This document shows, in pieces, positions 1 through 6,361 of a stretch of DNA of 52,078 bases. The DNA lies in contig MAEX01000028.1 in assembly GCA_002013415.1 (NCBI GenBank), positions 1-52,078 of the forward strand. The letters run 5' to 3'. Position 1 is the first letter of the stretch. Every line of letters starts with the position of its first letter. A program made the translations under genes and the position numbers. The notes below the pieces were generated by a model, which saw only the letters and a list, made by a program, of their open reading frames with translations, had not been told where the DNA came from and searched no databases. The DNA is from Mycobacterium sp. D16Q14. Lineage in GTDB: Bacteria > Actinomycetota > Actinomycetes > Mycobacteriales > Mycobacteriaceae.

Positions 1-697
1 CAACGTCGCGGATGTTGACCTCTGGTTGCTCCACACACAAGAGCCGCCGAAGGGGAGCGACAACCGCAACGACGCCGCCCTTGAGTTGCGAAACTTCCTG
101 GAATCTACGAAGGGGAGCGCCAACCCGGTTTCGTACCACTACACGGGCAGCACAGCCAACGACGGCGGTACCACGGTCGTTGACTGTGTGGACACCGACG
201 AGGCGTGCTGGGCGGTCGGCAACTCCAATAGCCGATCAATCAACTTCTGCATTGCAGGCAGCCGCTCCGATTGGACTCGCCAAGAATGGCTGGACAACGA
301 ACGCGGAACCATCGAAGCCGCGGCTTACCTGTTCGTCCAGGATTGCGCCAAGTACCCCAAGCTCAAGGCGCGGGTGATCGCTCCGAACTACAGCGCTCCC
401 CCAGGTGCGGCTGATCATAACTACTGCACCAAGTTCCTCAGGGACGGCAACGACCACACCGACGTTGGCCCCAACTTCCCGTGGGACGTATTCAGCGCTG
501 CCGTCGCCAAGTACAGCGGCACGGTCACCACGCCGCCCGTCGTGACACCCCCGGCCCCAAAGCCGGTCGGCCCCGCCGATGACCAGCTCACCATGCGCTG
601 GAACCAGCTTGGCGGCCAGACGCTCGTCGAGGCCGTCGCCGAGATCCGAGACAAGGTCACTGGTTCCAACGACCAAGGAAAGACGGGAGTGCTGTGA
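1..697 (+). CDS. Lysin A, amidase-type endolysin (5' end outside window)
   Basis: Phage peptidoglycan hydrolase that cleaves the host wall at lysis. The reading frame is open from base 2, so the gene starts left of the window; the TTG at 26 is internal. The visible part starts in an N-acetylmuramoyl-L-alanine amidase fold: the block WLLHTQE supplies a likely zinc His, followed by LRNFLES, VSYHYTG and, near the domain end, GAADHNYCTKF with a second His/Cys pair. A Pro-rich linker (TPPVVTPPAPKPVG) leads to the short tail seen at the end of many mycobacteriophage lysin A proteins (LTMRWNQLGG then LVEAVAEIRDKV). The stop TGA overlaps the lysin B start, as expected in a lysis cassette. Family call is strong; domains lying outside the window are unknown. 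Confidence 0.85.
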   Translation, partial: NVADVDLWLLHTQEPPKGSDNRNDAALELRNFLESTKGSANPVSYHYTGSTANDGGTTVVDCVDTDEACWAVGNSNSRSINFCIAGSRSDWTRQEWLDNERGTIEAAAYLFVQDCAKYPKLKARVIAPNYSAPPGAADHNYCTKFLRDGNDHTDVGPNFPWDVFSAAVAKYSGTVTTPPVVTPPAPKPVGPADDQLTMRWNQLGGQTLVEAVAEIRDKVTGSNDQGKTGVL

Positions 698-1830
698 TGG
701 CCTGGCAACAGCCGCAATTGGCCGATCCGTTGATGGGTCCGACCGATGAGATCCGCAAGCTGCAACACCGGCTGTTGTTCGCGTACGCCGGCCGATCGGA
801 CGCGCATAACCTGGGCGTGATCGAGTCGGGTGTCTTCGACGTGGCCACCGACCGGGCGCTGCGCAACATGCAGGAGTATCTCGCCGCCACCGAGGATGCG
901 AAGTTCAACGACAAGCCCGGGGTGCTCACCTACGACTGCAAAACCCGGCTCGGTGTCGTGCTCATCGCACCCAAGGCGAAAGAGAAGCGGTTCGTGCAGC
1001 AGGGCGTCGGGTTCTCCACTGATGCGTTCCTGATGGGCGACCCCACCCACTCCTATGTGGATGCGCGCGCCGAGGGCAGCACCGAGTTGCTACGCCTAGC
1101 GCTGCCCATGGTCGGGGTTCCGAAGGTGTGGATGGGCTACAGCATGGGCGATGACGTGGTGAACACCGCGCTTCTGCAATGGCCCGAGGACCGACGCGAC
1201 GAAATCAAGCTGATCATCGGGTTCGGTGGCCCCTCGCGCCGCGGCGGTCCGACGCTACTCGGCAACGATCCGGGCGGCCAGGGCATCTCGGGTGTGTTCG
1301 GGCCGGACTGGGCGGTCCCGATCACCTACCAGTTCACCCACGAAGGCGACATGTACCCCAACGCCGTGGGACTGCTGCCGTGGCTGTACCAGATCCTCAC
1401 CCGCATGGAAATCTCGCTCGACTTCGCGGCCTACCTGTTCAACCTGTTCATGTCGACGGTGGGCCGACAGTTGCTCGGACTGTTGGCCTCATCGCTGCCG
1501 GGAGCCGGGGCACTGTCCGCAGTGGCCAACCTGGTCACCACGGGGCCGACCAACCAGGTCGGCGGCCAGATCCTCGACGTGATGAAACTGTTCACGTTGC
1601 TGCCGCAGATCATCCAAACCATCGCCGCCGCACTCAAATTTGTCTCGACCAACGCGCACTTTCACTACCACGACCAGCCCGAAACGTTCTGGCGTGGCCT
1701 GACAGCGGTGGACTGCGCCGCGCAGATCATCACCGAGAAAGTCTCCGACGCAACGGTATTCACCGTTCCCGGCACCGTCTCGTGGTGGAACGACGGACCC
1801 CCGGCCTGGACCGCCTGGAAGCTCCCGTAG
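697..1830 (+). CDS. Lysin B, mycolylarabinogalactan esterase
   Basis: A 377-residue phage serine esterase of the alpha/beta hydrolase/cutinase-like class. It frees mycolic acids from arabinogalactan so that lysis can pass the mycobacterial outer membrane. The N-terminal ~90 residues resemble a peptidoglycan-binding helical module (DEIRKLQHRLLFAYAG). The nucleophile elbow GYSMG places Ser149; a later EGDMYPN may give the Asp and HFHYHD the His of the triad. The ATG at 697 shares bases with the lysin A stop (TGATG); a GTG at 694 is possible. It lies between lysin A and the holin, the classic mycobacteriophage order. The elbow reads Y-S-M-G where most lysin B proteins have a Gln, a mild variation. 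Confidence 0.9.
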   Translation: MAWQQPQLADPLMGPTDEIRKLQHRLLFAYAGRSDAHNLGVIESGVFDVATDRALRNMQEYLAATEDAKFNDKPGVLTYDCKTRLGVVLIAPKAKEKRFVQQGVGFSTDAFLMGDPTHSYVDARAEGSTELLRLALPMVGVPKVWMGYSMGDDVVNTALLQWPEDRRDEIKLIIGFGGPSRRGGPTLLGNDPGGQGISGVFGPDWAVPITYQFTHEGDMYPNAVGLLPWLYQILTRMEISLDFAAYLFNLFMSTVGRQLLGLLASSLPGAGALSAVANLVTTGPTNQVGGQILDVMKLFTLLPQIIQTIAAALKFVSTNAHFHYHDQPETFWRGLTAVDCAAQIITEKVSDATVFTVPGTVSWWNDGPPAWTAWKLP

Positions 1831-1856
1831 CCACAACCCCCTCGAAAGGATCCGCC

Positions 1857-2084
1857 ATGCCCAATCCGATACCGCAGAACGACACCACCCGCCTGATCGT
1901 CTACGCGGTCATGTTCCTATCCGTGCTCGGCGGGACCGTCACCCTCGTCGCGCTCGGCAAGATGACGGCTGACGACGCGCTGCAATGGATCATCTCTGGT
2001 GCTGGCCTAATCGGCACCGGCCTCGGTGGTCTCAAGCTTGCGCAAGACATCCGCGGCGGCGGGACAGGTGGGTCGTCCGAGTGA
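1857..2084 (+). CDS. Holin-like small membrane protein
   Basis: A 75-residue protein with two hydrophobic stretches: residues ~12-32 (LIVYAVMFLSVLGGTVTLVA) and ~45-63 (WIISGAGLIGTGLGGLKLA). A polar N-terminus and a charged, Gly/Ser-rich tail (RGGGTGGSSE) flank them. Size, topology and position directly after lysin B match mycobacteriophage holins, which form the membrane lesions that time lysis. The start is chosen because GAAAGGA lies about 6 bases upstream of the ATG. The stop overlaps the GTG of the next gene. Function is inferred from context and topology, not from a sequence motif. Confidence 0.75.
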   Translation: MPNPIPQNDTTRLIVYAVMFLSVLGGTVTLVALGKMTADDALQWIISGAGLIGTGLGGLKLAQDIRGGGTGGSSE

Positions 2085-2437
2085 TCGTGCCCTTTCTCGC
2101 TGACTGGCCATCGTTACCGCCCCTGGCACGTGACGGATGGGAGCTGGCCACCTGGGTGGTCATCGGCCTGGTGGCGCTCGTGCTCGGGCTGTACCGGAAA
2201 GACCTTCGGGCCGTGCTCCACCAGGTCAAGAACAGTCACAAGACGAACCTCCGCGACGACGTGGACGGGGTAGGAGGCCAGCTCGACGACGTTCTCACTC
2301 GCCTCGAAGAGTTCGGACGTGATCTGCGTGGCATGCGAGGCGACATCGGCGGCCTACGTGGCGAACTACGCGACGAGCGCAAGGACCGCTTGGCCTTCGA
2401 GCATGAGATCACCGACCGGTTGCGCGACTTCAAGTAG
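2081..2437 (+). CDS. DUF2746-like phage membrane/coiled-coil protein
   Basis: A 118-residue protein with one membrane segment at residues ~24-40 (LATWVVIGLVALVLGLY). A long charged heptad-like region follows (QLDDVLTRLEEFGRDLRG then LRGELRDERKDRLAFEHEI), likely a coiled coil. This architecture and its place after the holin fit the DUF2746 proteins of mycobacteriophage lysis cassettes, thought to be accessory holins or lysis regulators. The GTG start overlaps the holin stop (GTGA), implying translational coupling; the longer frame upstream lies inside the holin gene. It is the last gene before the cassette terminator. Confidence 0.7.
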   Translation: MIVPFLADWPSLPPLARDGWELATWVVIGLVALVLGLYRKDLRAVLHQVKNSHKTNLRDDVDGVGGQLDDVLTRLEEFGRDLRGMRGDIGGLRGELRDERKDRLAFEHEITDRLRDFK

Positions 2438-2457
2438 CCCGGGAACGTCAACGACAG

Positions 2458-2493
2458 CGCGCCCTCACCCCCCACCCGGTGAGGGCGCGTTTT
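2458..2493 (+). terminator. Intrinsic terminator of the phage lysis cassette
   Basis: A perfect 12-bp stem: CGCGCCCTCACC at 2458-2469 pairs with 2478-2489 across an 8-base loop, followed by TTTT. It starts 20 bases after the last lysis gene and separates rightward late genes from the leftward lysogeny-side genes. An A-poor 5' flank makes it more effective for rightward transcription. Confidence 0.9.
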
Positions 2494-2567
2494 GGCGTTA
2501 ACGGGACAGAAGGCTCAGCCCGACTGAGCTGCGACGTTTCCGGTTTCGCTCCGAAATATGAGGTAGC

Positions 2568-2810
2568 TCAGCGACCGCGGGTCGCCAGCTCGGGACACTC
2601 GCTCATGACCTCTTTGTCCACGACAGCCCTGGCGGCATCGTAGCTGCGGTAGAGGTGTTGATCCTCGACAAACGTCAGGGCCACATCGACCGGACCCATG
2701 CCGGGGTACTTGCGCAGCATGTCGCACACAATCCCGGCTGGTTGAGGACTGGAGTGCGCGATGGGTGCGCACCCGAGGGCGATCATCGCGGCCAACACGA
2801 GCGACCTCAT
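2568..2810 (-). CDS. Small exported DUF732-like protein
   Basis: An 80-residue protein with an N-terminal signal sequence (MRSLVLAAMIALGCAPIAHS). The LGC could be a lipobox, or cleavage may follow AHS. The mature part has two Cys (IVCDMLR and SECPEL) and the pattern of mycobacterial DUF732 proteins, small secreted helical proteins of unknown role. The ATG overlaps the stop of the upstream gene (ATGA). It lies in the leftward block between lysis cassette and integrase, a position where temperate mycobacteriophages often carry genes expressed in the lysogen. Family assignment is from pattern only. Confidence 0.65.
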   Translation of the reverse strand: MRSLVLAAMIALGCAPIAHSSPQPAGIVCDMLRKYPGMGPVDVALTFVEDQHLYRSYDAARAVVDKEVMSECPELATRGR

Positions 2811-3142
2811 TCGATGTGCCCGGGCTCGCCAGGGGGGATGGCGTCAGGGGCGACGGTGTAGACGCTCGTCGCAACGGCGAAGCGCTGACCAGGCATGTAG
2901 GTCTGACGTGTCCGCTGCCACGAACCGTCCGGGGCTATCGGATCGTCACAGATGGTTCGGAACTGCGTGCCGAACACTCCCACGCGGTCGGTCTGACAGC
3001 CCGGCGGTACGGGGTCGTCTGCATTCGCTGCCGGAGCGAGTACTAGGGCCGAGGCGACCGCTCCGGCCACGGTGATGAGAGCTAAAGAGCCGACCATAGT
3101 CCAGACCTTCCGTCGGCGCGCCCTAGTTGGACTTGGGCACAC
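2807..3142 (-). CDS. Exported CDGP-domain-like protein
   Basis: A 111-residue protein. A basic stretch (RARRRK) precedes a hydrophobic segment (LALITVAGAVASALVLA) and a likely cleavage site at ANA-DD, so it is probably exported. The mature part reads FRTICDDPIAPDGSW, then ends in PPGEPGHIE. This is close to the mycobacterial CDGP-domain family as I recall it (CDGP followed by a Gly-Ser-Trp block and a terminal DEPGH-type motif), but with CDDP here. The GTG start at 3142 is kept because it supplies the basic n-region and overlaps the upstream gene by 20 bases. An ATG at 3097 has a better ribosome site (GGAAGG) but leaves no basic residues. Function of the family is unknown. Confidence 0.6.
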   Translation of the reverse strand: MCPSPTRARRRKVWTMVGSLALITVAGAVASALVLAPAANADDPVPPGCQTDRVGVFGTQFRTICDDPIAPDGSWQRTRQTYMPGQRFAVATSVYTVAPDAIPPGEPGHIE

Positions 3143-3431
3143 AATTCTTGCTGATCGACGACCACACCACCTCGGCCTGGCCGCTAGTCATCCCCTGCTT
3201 GGTTAATACTCCGGTGACCTTTTCCTCATCCAGTTGGCCGGCGTAAAACGCATTGGTCTTGAGCGTGCAGAACGCACCGATAGATGCGATGACTTTGAAG
3301 CTGGTCGGCACGTTCGCGGCCTTCAGGTCGGCCTCGATGCTGTCGTACTCATCGGCGCGTGCGGCGGGCGCGAGCAAAACGGCCAACGCGGTGATGACCG
3401 CAGCCGTTGCGGTGCTCTGCATGAGGCTCAT
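3123..3431 (-). CDS. Small exported DUF732-like protein
   Basis: A 102-residue protein with a signal peptide (MQSTATAAVITALAVLLAPA, cleavage near ARA-DE). The helical mature domain contains AFCTLKTNAFYAGQ and a terminal SISKNCVPKSN, with two Cys as in DUF732 proteins. Starts at 3431 (MSLM) or 3422 (MQST) both give a signal peptide. The longer frame upstream runs through another gene and was rejected. Two DUF732-like proteins thus sit within one kilobase, separated by a CDGP-like gene. Role unknown; probably exposed outside the host cytoplasm. Confidence 0.6.
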   Translation of the reverse strand: MSLMQSTATAAVITALAVLLAPAARADEYDSIEADLKAANVPTSFKVIASIGAFCTLKTNAFYAGQLDEEKVTGVLTKQGMTSGQAEVVWSSISKNCVPKSN

Positions 3432-3454
3432 GCGCGGATCGTACTGCGGTCGGC

Positions 3455-3703
3455 CTAGTTTCCGGCGAGGAACGACACCAGCCGATCCACCTTGTCGATC
3501 CCGGCGAAGTGCCAGGGTGCGCGACGGCTGTCCTGTCCGTCGGCCCACAGGATCACGCCGGTGTGCGCGTACATGATGCTCACCCACGACGGGGTGCCGG
3601 GCCGCCGATAGATCAGCTCGCCGTTGTCCCCGCCGTTGGCGATCCATCCGTGCACTCGCGCGGCCTGATCAACAGTCTGCTGGCCGGTCCCCGGGGTGAT
3701 CAT
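3455..3703 (-). CDS. Hypothetical prophage protein
   Basis: An 82-residue soluble protein that I do not recognise. It contains VDQAARVHGWIANGG, ELIYRRPGTPSWVSIMY, GVILWADGQD and DKVDRLVSFLAGN, suggesting a small mixed alpha/beta fold without signal or membrane segment. The ATG at 3703 is preferred because GAGAGG lies about 8 bases upstream; an earlier in-frame start at 3757 would run far into the integrase gene. It overlaps the integrase 3' end by 4 bases, so the integrase is the upstream member of the same leftward transcript. Confidence 0.6.
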   Translation of the reverse strand: MITPGTGQQTVDQAARVHGWIANGGDNGELIYRRPGTPSWVSIMYAHTGVILWADGQDSRRAPWHFAGIDKVDRLVSFLAGN

Positions 3704-4581
3704 GTGACGGACCTCTCTGATGTGTCGGTCGCAGGAGTGGAACGGTTCGACGGGCATAGCCGAGATGCAAGCGCATCGATCGAAGCCGCGCCGCGCCGTG
3801 TCGAGTACGCCAGGTATCGCATTGTCGTAGCGAGGCTTTCGTGGCCAAGCGCTTCCTGGATATCCCGGATGTCGGCGCCCATGTCGGCCAATGACGTTGC
3901 GAACCGATGCCGGAGGGTGTGAAGCGTGTAGGGCAGGTCCAATCCAGCGAGGTAGTCCGATCCGGTCACCGACACGTAGTTCGGGGTCACAACACCGCCC
4001 CGCGGGCGATAGAACAGCGGCCCCGGTTGGCGCATGTGAATGGCCAACCGTTGTAACACCTCAGGCGCAACCCTGACGATGCGTTGCTTGCCGCCCTTGC
4101 CGTGGACAGTCTGGAATGCACCGCCAACCCCATCGGGTCGGAAGTCGTTGCGTGAGGTCTGCGCGATCTCCCCAGCGCGCAACCCGCAGTATCCGGCCAT
4201 CAGCAGCCAGGCGTGGATGTCAGAGCCGATCGACGCTCCATTGAGGGCGATCTGTAGGTGCTCTTCTGGAATGGGGCGTGCCATACGGCGCTGAATCTTG
4301 GGTTGCACCAAGTCTTTTGCCACATACTCGCTAGTGAGACCGCACCGATACGCCCACTGGTAGAAGGCGCAGACATGCGAACTGTACGTCTGAATGCTCG
4401 ACGGGCAGACCCTCAAAGCGCGTTGCCATACTTCGAGCTGTTCCGGGGTCGCTTCCAGCAGGGGCGTGTCGCCGAGCCAGCGAGCGAGCCTGTCTATTTG
4501 GCCAAGCCGGTGCTCGATCGTTTTGGGTGTGAGGTTGCGAAGCCGGAGATAGGCTGCGAATGAGCTGAGAGTGGTTTCCAT
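3700..4581 (-). CDS. int: Tyrosine recombinase (phage integrase)
   Basis: A 293-residue site-specific recombinase that inserts and excises the prophage. The N-terminal SAM-like core-binding domain spans ~1-95. The catalytic domain shows all expected residues: Arg135 (CGLRAGE), Lys162 (HGKGGKQR), His221 and Arg224 (HTLRHRF), His247 (LGHES) and the nucleophile Tyr256 (TTMRYLAYS). It has no long arm-binding domain, so it is a short XerC/D-like phage integrase. It is transcribed leftward, into the prophage, so attP-derived sequence should lie just right of its start. All active-site residues are intact, so the element may be excisable. Confidence 0.9.
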   Translation of the reverse strand: METTLSSFAAYLRLRNLTPKTIEHRLGQIDRLARWLGDTPLLEATPEQLEVWQRALRVCPSSIQTYSSHVCAFYQWAYRCGLTSEYVAKDLVQPKIQRRMARPIPEEHLQIALNGASIGSDIHAWLLMAGYCGLRAGEIAQTSRNDFRPDGVGGAFQTVHGKGGKQRIVRVAPEVLQRLAIHMRQPGPLFYRPRGGVVTPNYVSVTGSDYLAGLDLPYTLHTLRHRFATSLADMGADIRDIQEALGHESLATTMRYLAYSTRRGAASIDALASRLCPSNRSTPATDTSERSVT

Positions 4582-4701
4582 GGGGGAACTAAATAGCTAC
4601 TTGCTCGCGGGGATGGGATTGTTGCAGGTCAGATACCCTTTTGAGCGGAAACCGTGACCCGCGCTGGCGTTACGAAGCGTGCGCTTATACGGTTCATACT
4701 C
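4582..4701. other. Prophage/chromosome junction zone (candidate attR) and SDR promoter
   Basis: The 120 bases between the integrase start and the SDR start must contain, or abut, the right attachment site: integrase is the last phage gene, and the SDR starts the host-type gene order. No tRNA 3' end is visible, so integration appears intergenic. The core cannot be defined because the left prophage end lies outside the window. A -10-like CATACT (4695-4700) and TTATAC (4685-4690) precede the SDR start. Confidence 0.5.
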
Positions 4702-5586
4702 GTGAGTAAGAACTCGGTGAGCAAGCGGCTCAACACCGCCTTTGCGCGTGCCCTGATGCAGCCTTTCCCCAGCCCATCGCTCCTTCGGGCGAAGCTCGAC
4801 GCAAACTACGGTGTCTCGGTCAAGGACAAGCGCGTCCTCATCACCGGCGCGTCCTCGGGTATCGGCGAGGAGGCCGCGTACCAATTCGGCAAGCTCGGCG
4901 CCAAGGTCATCGTGGTGGCACGGCGTGAAGACCTGCTGAACGAGGTCGCCGCGCGTATCACCGCCGCCGGCGGCACCGCGGATGCCATCGCATGCGACCT
5001 ATCCGACCTGGACGCGATCGACAAGCTGGTGGAGACCGTGAACCAACGCCATGGCGGCGTCGACATCCTGGTCAACAACGCCGGTCGCTCCATCCGGCGC
5101 AAGACCTACGAGTCTCTGGATCGCTGGCATGACGCCGAGCGGACCATGCAGCTCAACTACTTCTCGCCGTTGCGGCTAATCCGCGGGTTCGCCCCCGGCA
5201 TGGTCGAACGTCGCAGCGGTCACATCATCAACGTGGCCACCTGGGGCGTGCTCACGGACGTCGTGCCGCAGTTCGCCGTGTACAACGCCTCCAAGGCCGC
5301 GCTGTCGACGGTCAGCCGAATCGTGGACGCCGAATACGGCAAGTACAACGTGCACACCACCACCCTGTACTTCCCGTTGGTGCGCACCCCGATGATCGCG
5401 CCCACCGAGGCATACACCAACGCGGCGGCGCTGACCTCCGCGGAGGCCGCCGAGTGGATGGTGCTGGCGGCCCGCACTCGCGTGGTGCGCATCGCGCCGA
5501 GGATCTCGGTGATGTCAGCCGCCACCAATGCCGTGGCACCCAGCCTGGTGACAAAGGTGGCTATGTCGGGGCGCGAAACCCTCTGA
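4702..5586 (+). CDS. SDR family NAD(P)-dependent oxidoreductase (Rv0547c-like)
   Basis: A 294-residue classical short-chain dehydrogenase/reductase. The cofactor motif TGASSGIGEEAA starts near residue 43, then NNAG for ring stability, and the catalytic Tyr-Lys in VYNASKAAL. An N-terminal extension (LNTAFARALMQPFPSPSLLR) precedes the Rossmann fold. Substrate unknown. The GTG at 4702 is chosen because a -10-like box ends just before it; a GTG at 4717 is an alternative, and the ATG-free frame back to 4654 would read through the promoter. It lies just upstream of a VOC gene, as Rv0547c-Rv0546c do in M. tuberculosis, and is the first host gene after the prophage. Confidence 0.85.
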   Translation: MSKNSVSKRLNTAFARALMQPFPSPSLLRAKLDANYGVSVKDKRVLITGASSGIGEEAAYQFGKLGAKVIVVARREDLLNEVAARITAAGGTADAIACDLSDLDAIDKLVETVNQRHGGVDILVNNAGRSIRRKTYESLDRWHDAERTMQLNYFSPLRLIRGFAPGMVERRSGHIINVATWGVLTDVVPQFAVYNASKAALSTVSRIVDAEYGKYNVHTTTLYFPLVRTPMIAPTEAYTNAAALTSAEAAEWMVLAARTRVVRIAPRISVMSAATNAVAPSLVTKVAMSGRETL

Positions 5587-5616
5587 TAGGGCTCCATACC
5601 CGTGGTAGACACAGGT

Positions 5617-6003
5617 ATGGAGATATTGTCCAGCCGAATACTGTTGCGGCCTAATAACTATGACGCGACGCTGGAGTTCTATCGGGACACGCTGGGCCTT
5701 GCTGTCGCGCGCGACTACGGCGCGGGCATGGTGTTCTTCGCCGGACAATCCCTCATCGAGATCGCCGGACACGGCCAAGCGGACGGACCCCCCACGGCAT
5801 TTCCCGGTGCGCTCTGGCTCCAGGTGCGCGACGTCTACGCGGCCCAGGCCGACCTCGAAGGCCACGGCGCATCGATAAGCCGCGCCGCACAACAGGAGCC
5901 GTGGGGCCTGCATGAGATGCATGTCGCGGCCCCCGACGGCGTCACGCTGATCTTCGTGCAGATCCCCCCGGACCACCCACTACGCAAAGACACCCGGCGG
6001 TAG
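5617..6003 (+). CDS. VOC-superfamily (glyoxalase/bleomycin-resistance fold) protein
   Basis: A 128-residue vicinal-oxygen-chelate domain protein with paired beta-alpha-beta-beta-beta modules: an N-terminal LLRPNNYDATLEFYRDTLGL and a C-terminal HVAAPDGVTLIFVQIP. Metal-binding residues are not obvious beyond the conserved Glu in LIEIAG. It corresponds to Rv0546c by position. The ATG at 5617 gives a standard domain start; a GTG at 5602 is possible. Its stop codon sits in the loop of a strong hairpin shared with the convergent pitA operon. Substrate cannot be inferred. Confidence 0.8.
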   Translation: MEILSSRILLRPNNYDATLEFYRDTLGLAVARDYGAGMVFFAGQSLIEIAGHGQADGPPTAFPGALWLQVRDVYAAQADLEGHGASISRAAQQEPWGLHEMHVAAPDGVTLIFVQIPPDHPLRKDTRR

Positions 6004-6022
6004 CTTCCGCCGGGTGTCTTTG
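5985..6022. terminator. Bidirectional terminator containing the VOC stop codon
   Basis: A perfect 16-bp stem: CAAAGACACCCGGCGG at 5985-6000 pairs with 6007-6022 across a 6-base loop, TAGCTT, that carries the TAG stop of the VOC gene. T-rich or A-rich ends on both arms allow use in both directions between the convergent VOC gene and the small membrane gene downstream of pitA. Confidence 0.9.
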
Positions 6023-6037
6023 GAGTAGGTCGCGTTA

Positions 6038-6316
6038 CTACTTAACGAACGGGAAGAAGTCGATGCCCGTGTGGTGGATGATCGTCGTCCGGGTAATCCA
6101 CAACAGCGCGAGGACGACAACCGCTCCGACCAGAGTGAAGAGCGCCAGTCCCAGGAACTTCACGGCCGGATTGGGTGCGGCGACGGTGCCGTCCTCATTG
6201 GTGCCGCCAACACCCGACGAGTAGGCGACCAGGCCCGCCGCGAACACCGCCGGCAGACCCGCACCGAGGACCAACCCAACAACGAGCACCTTGCCGATGG
6301 CTTCCAAGTAGTTCAT
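6038..6316 (-). CDS. Small conserved membrane protein downstream of pitA (Rv0544c-like)
   Basis: A 92-residue protein with two membrane segments: residues ~8-30 (GKVLVVGLVLGAGLPAVFAA) and ~55-78 (FLGLALFTLVGAVVVLALLW). A short Gly/Asn-rich loop separates them, and the polar tail ends FFPFVK. It follows pitA by 45 bases on the same strand, as its M. tuberculosis counterpart Rv0544c follows pitA, so it is probably co-transcribed. A subunit or stability factor for the phosphate carrier is plausible but unproven. Confidence 0.75.
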   Translation of the reverse strand: MNYLEAIGKVLVVGLVLGAGLPAVFAAGLVAYSSGVGGTNEDGTVAAPNPAVKFLGLALFTLVGAVVVLALLWITRTTIIHHTGIDFFPFVK

Positions 6317-6361
6317 TGAGGCTTCCTTACTATTTCTTTGGGTCTACTGCGCTGGACTGGG

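Noticed and set aside
4582..4701. A tRNA 3' end as the prophage attachment site
   Set aside because: No cloverleaf-like sequence or CCA-adjacent T-arm could be found at the junction.
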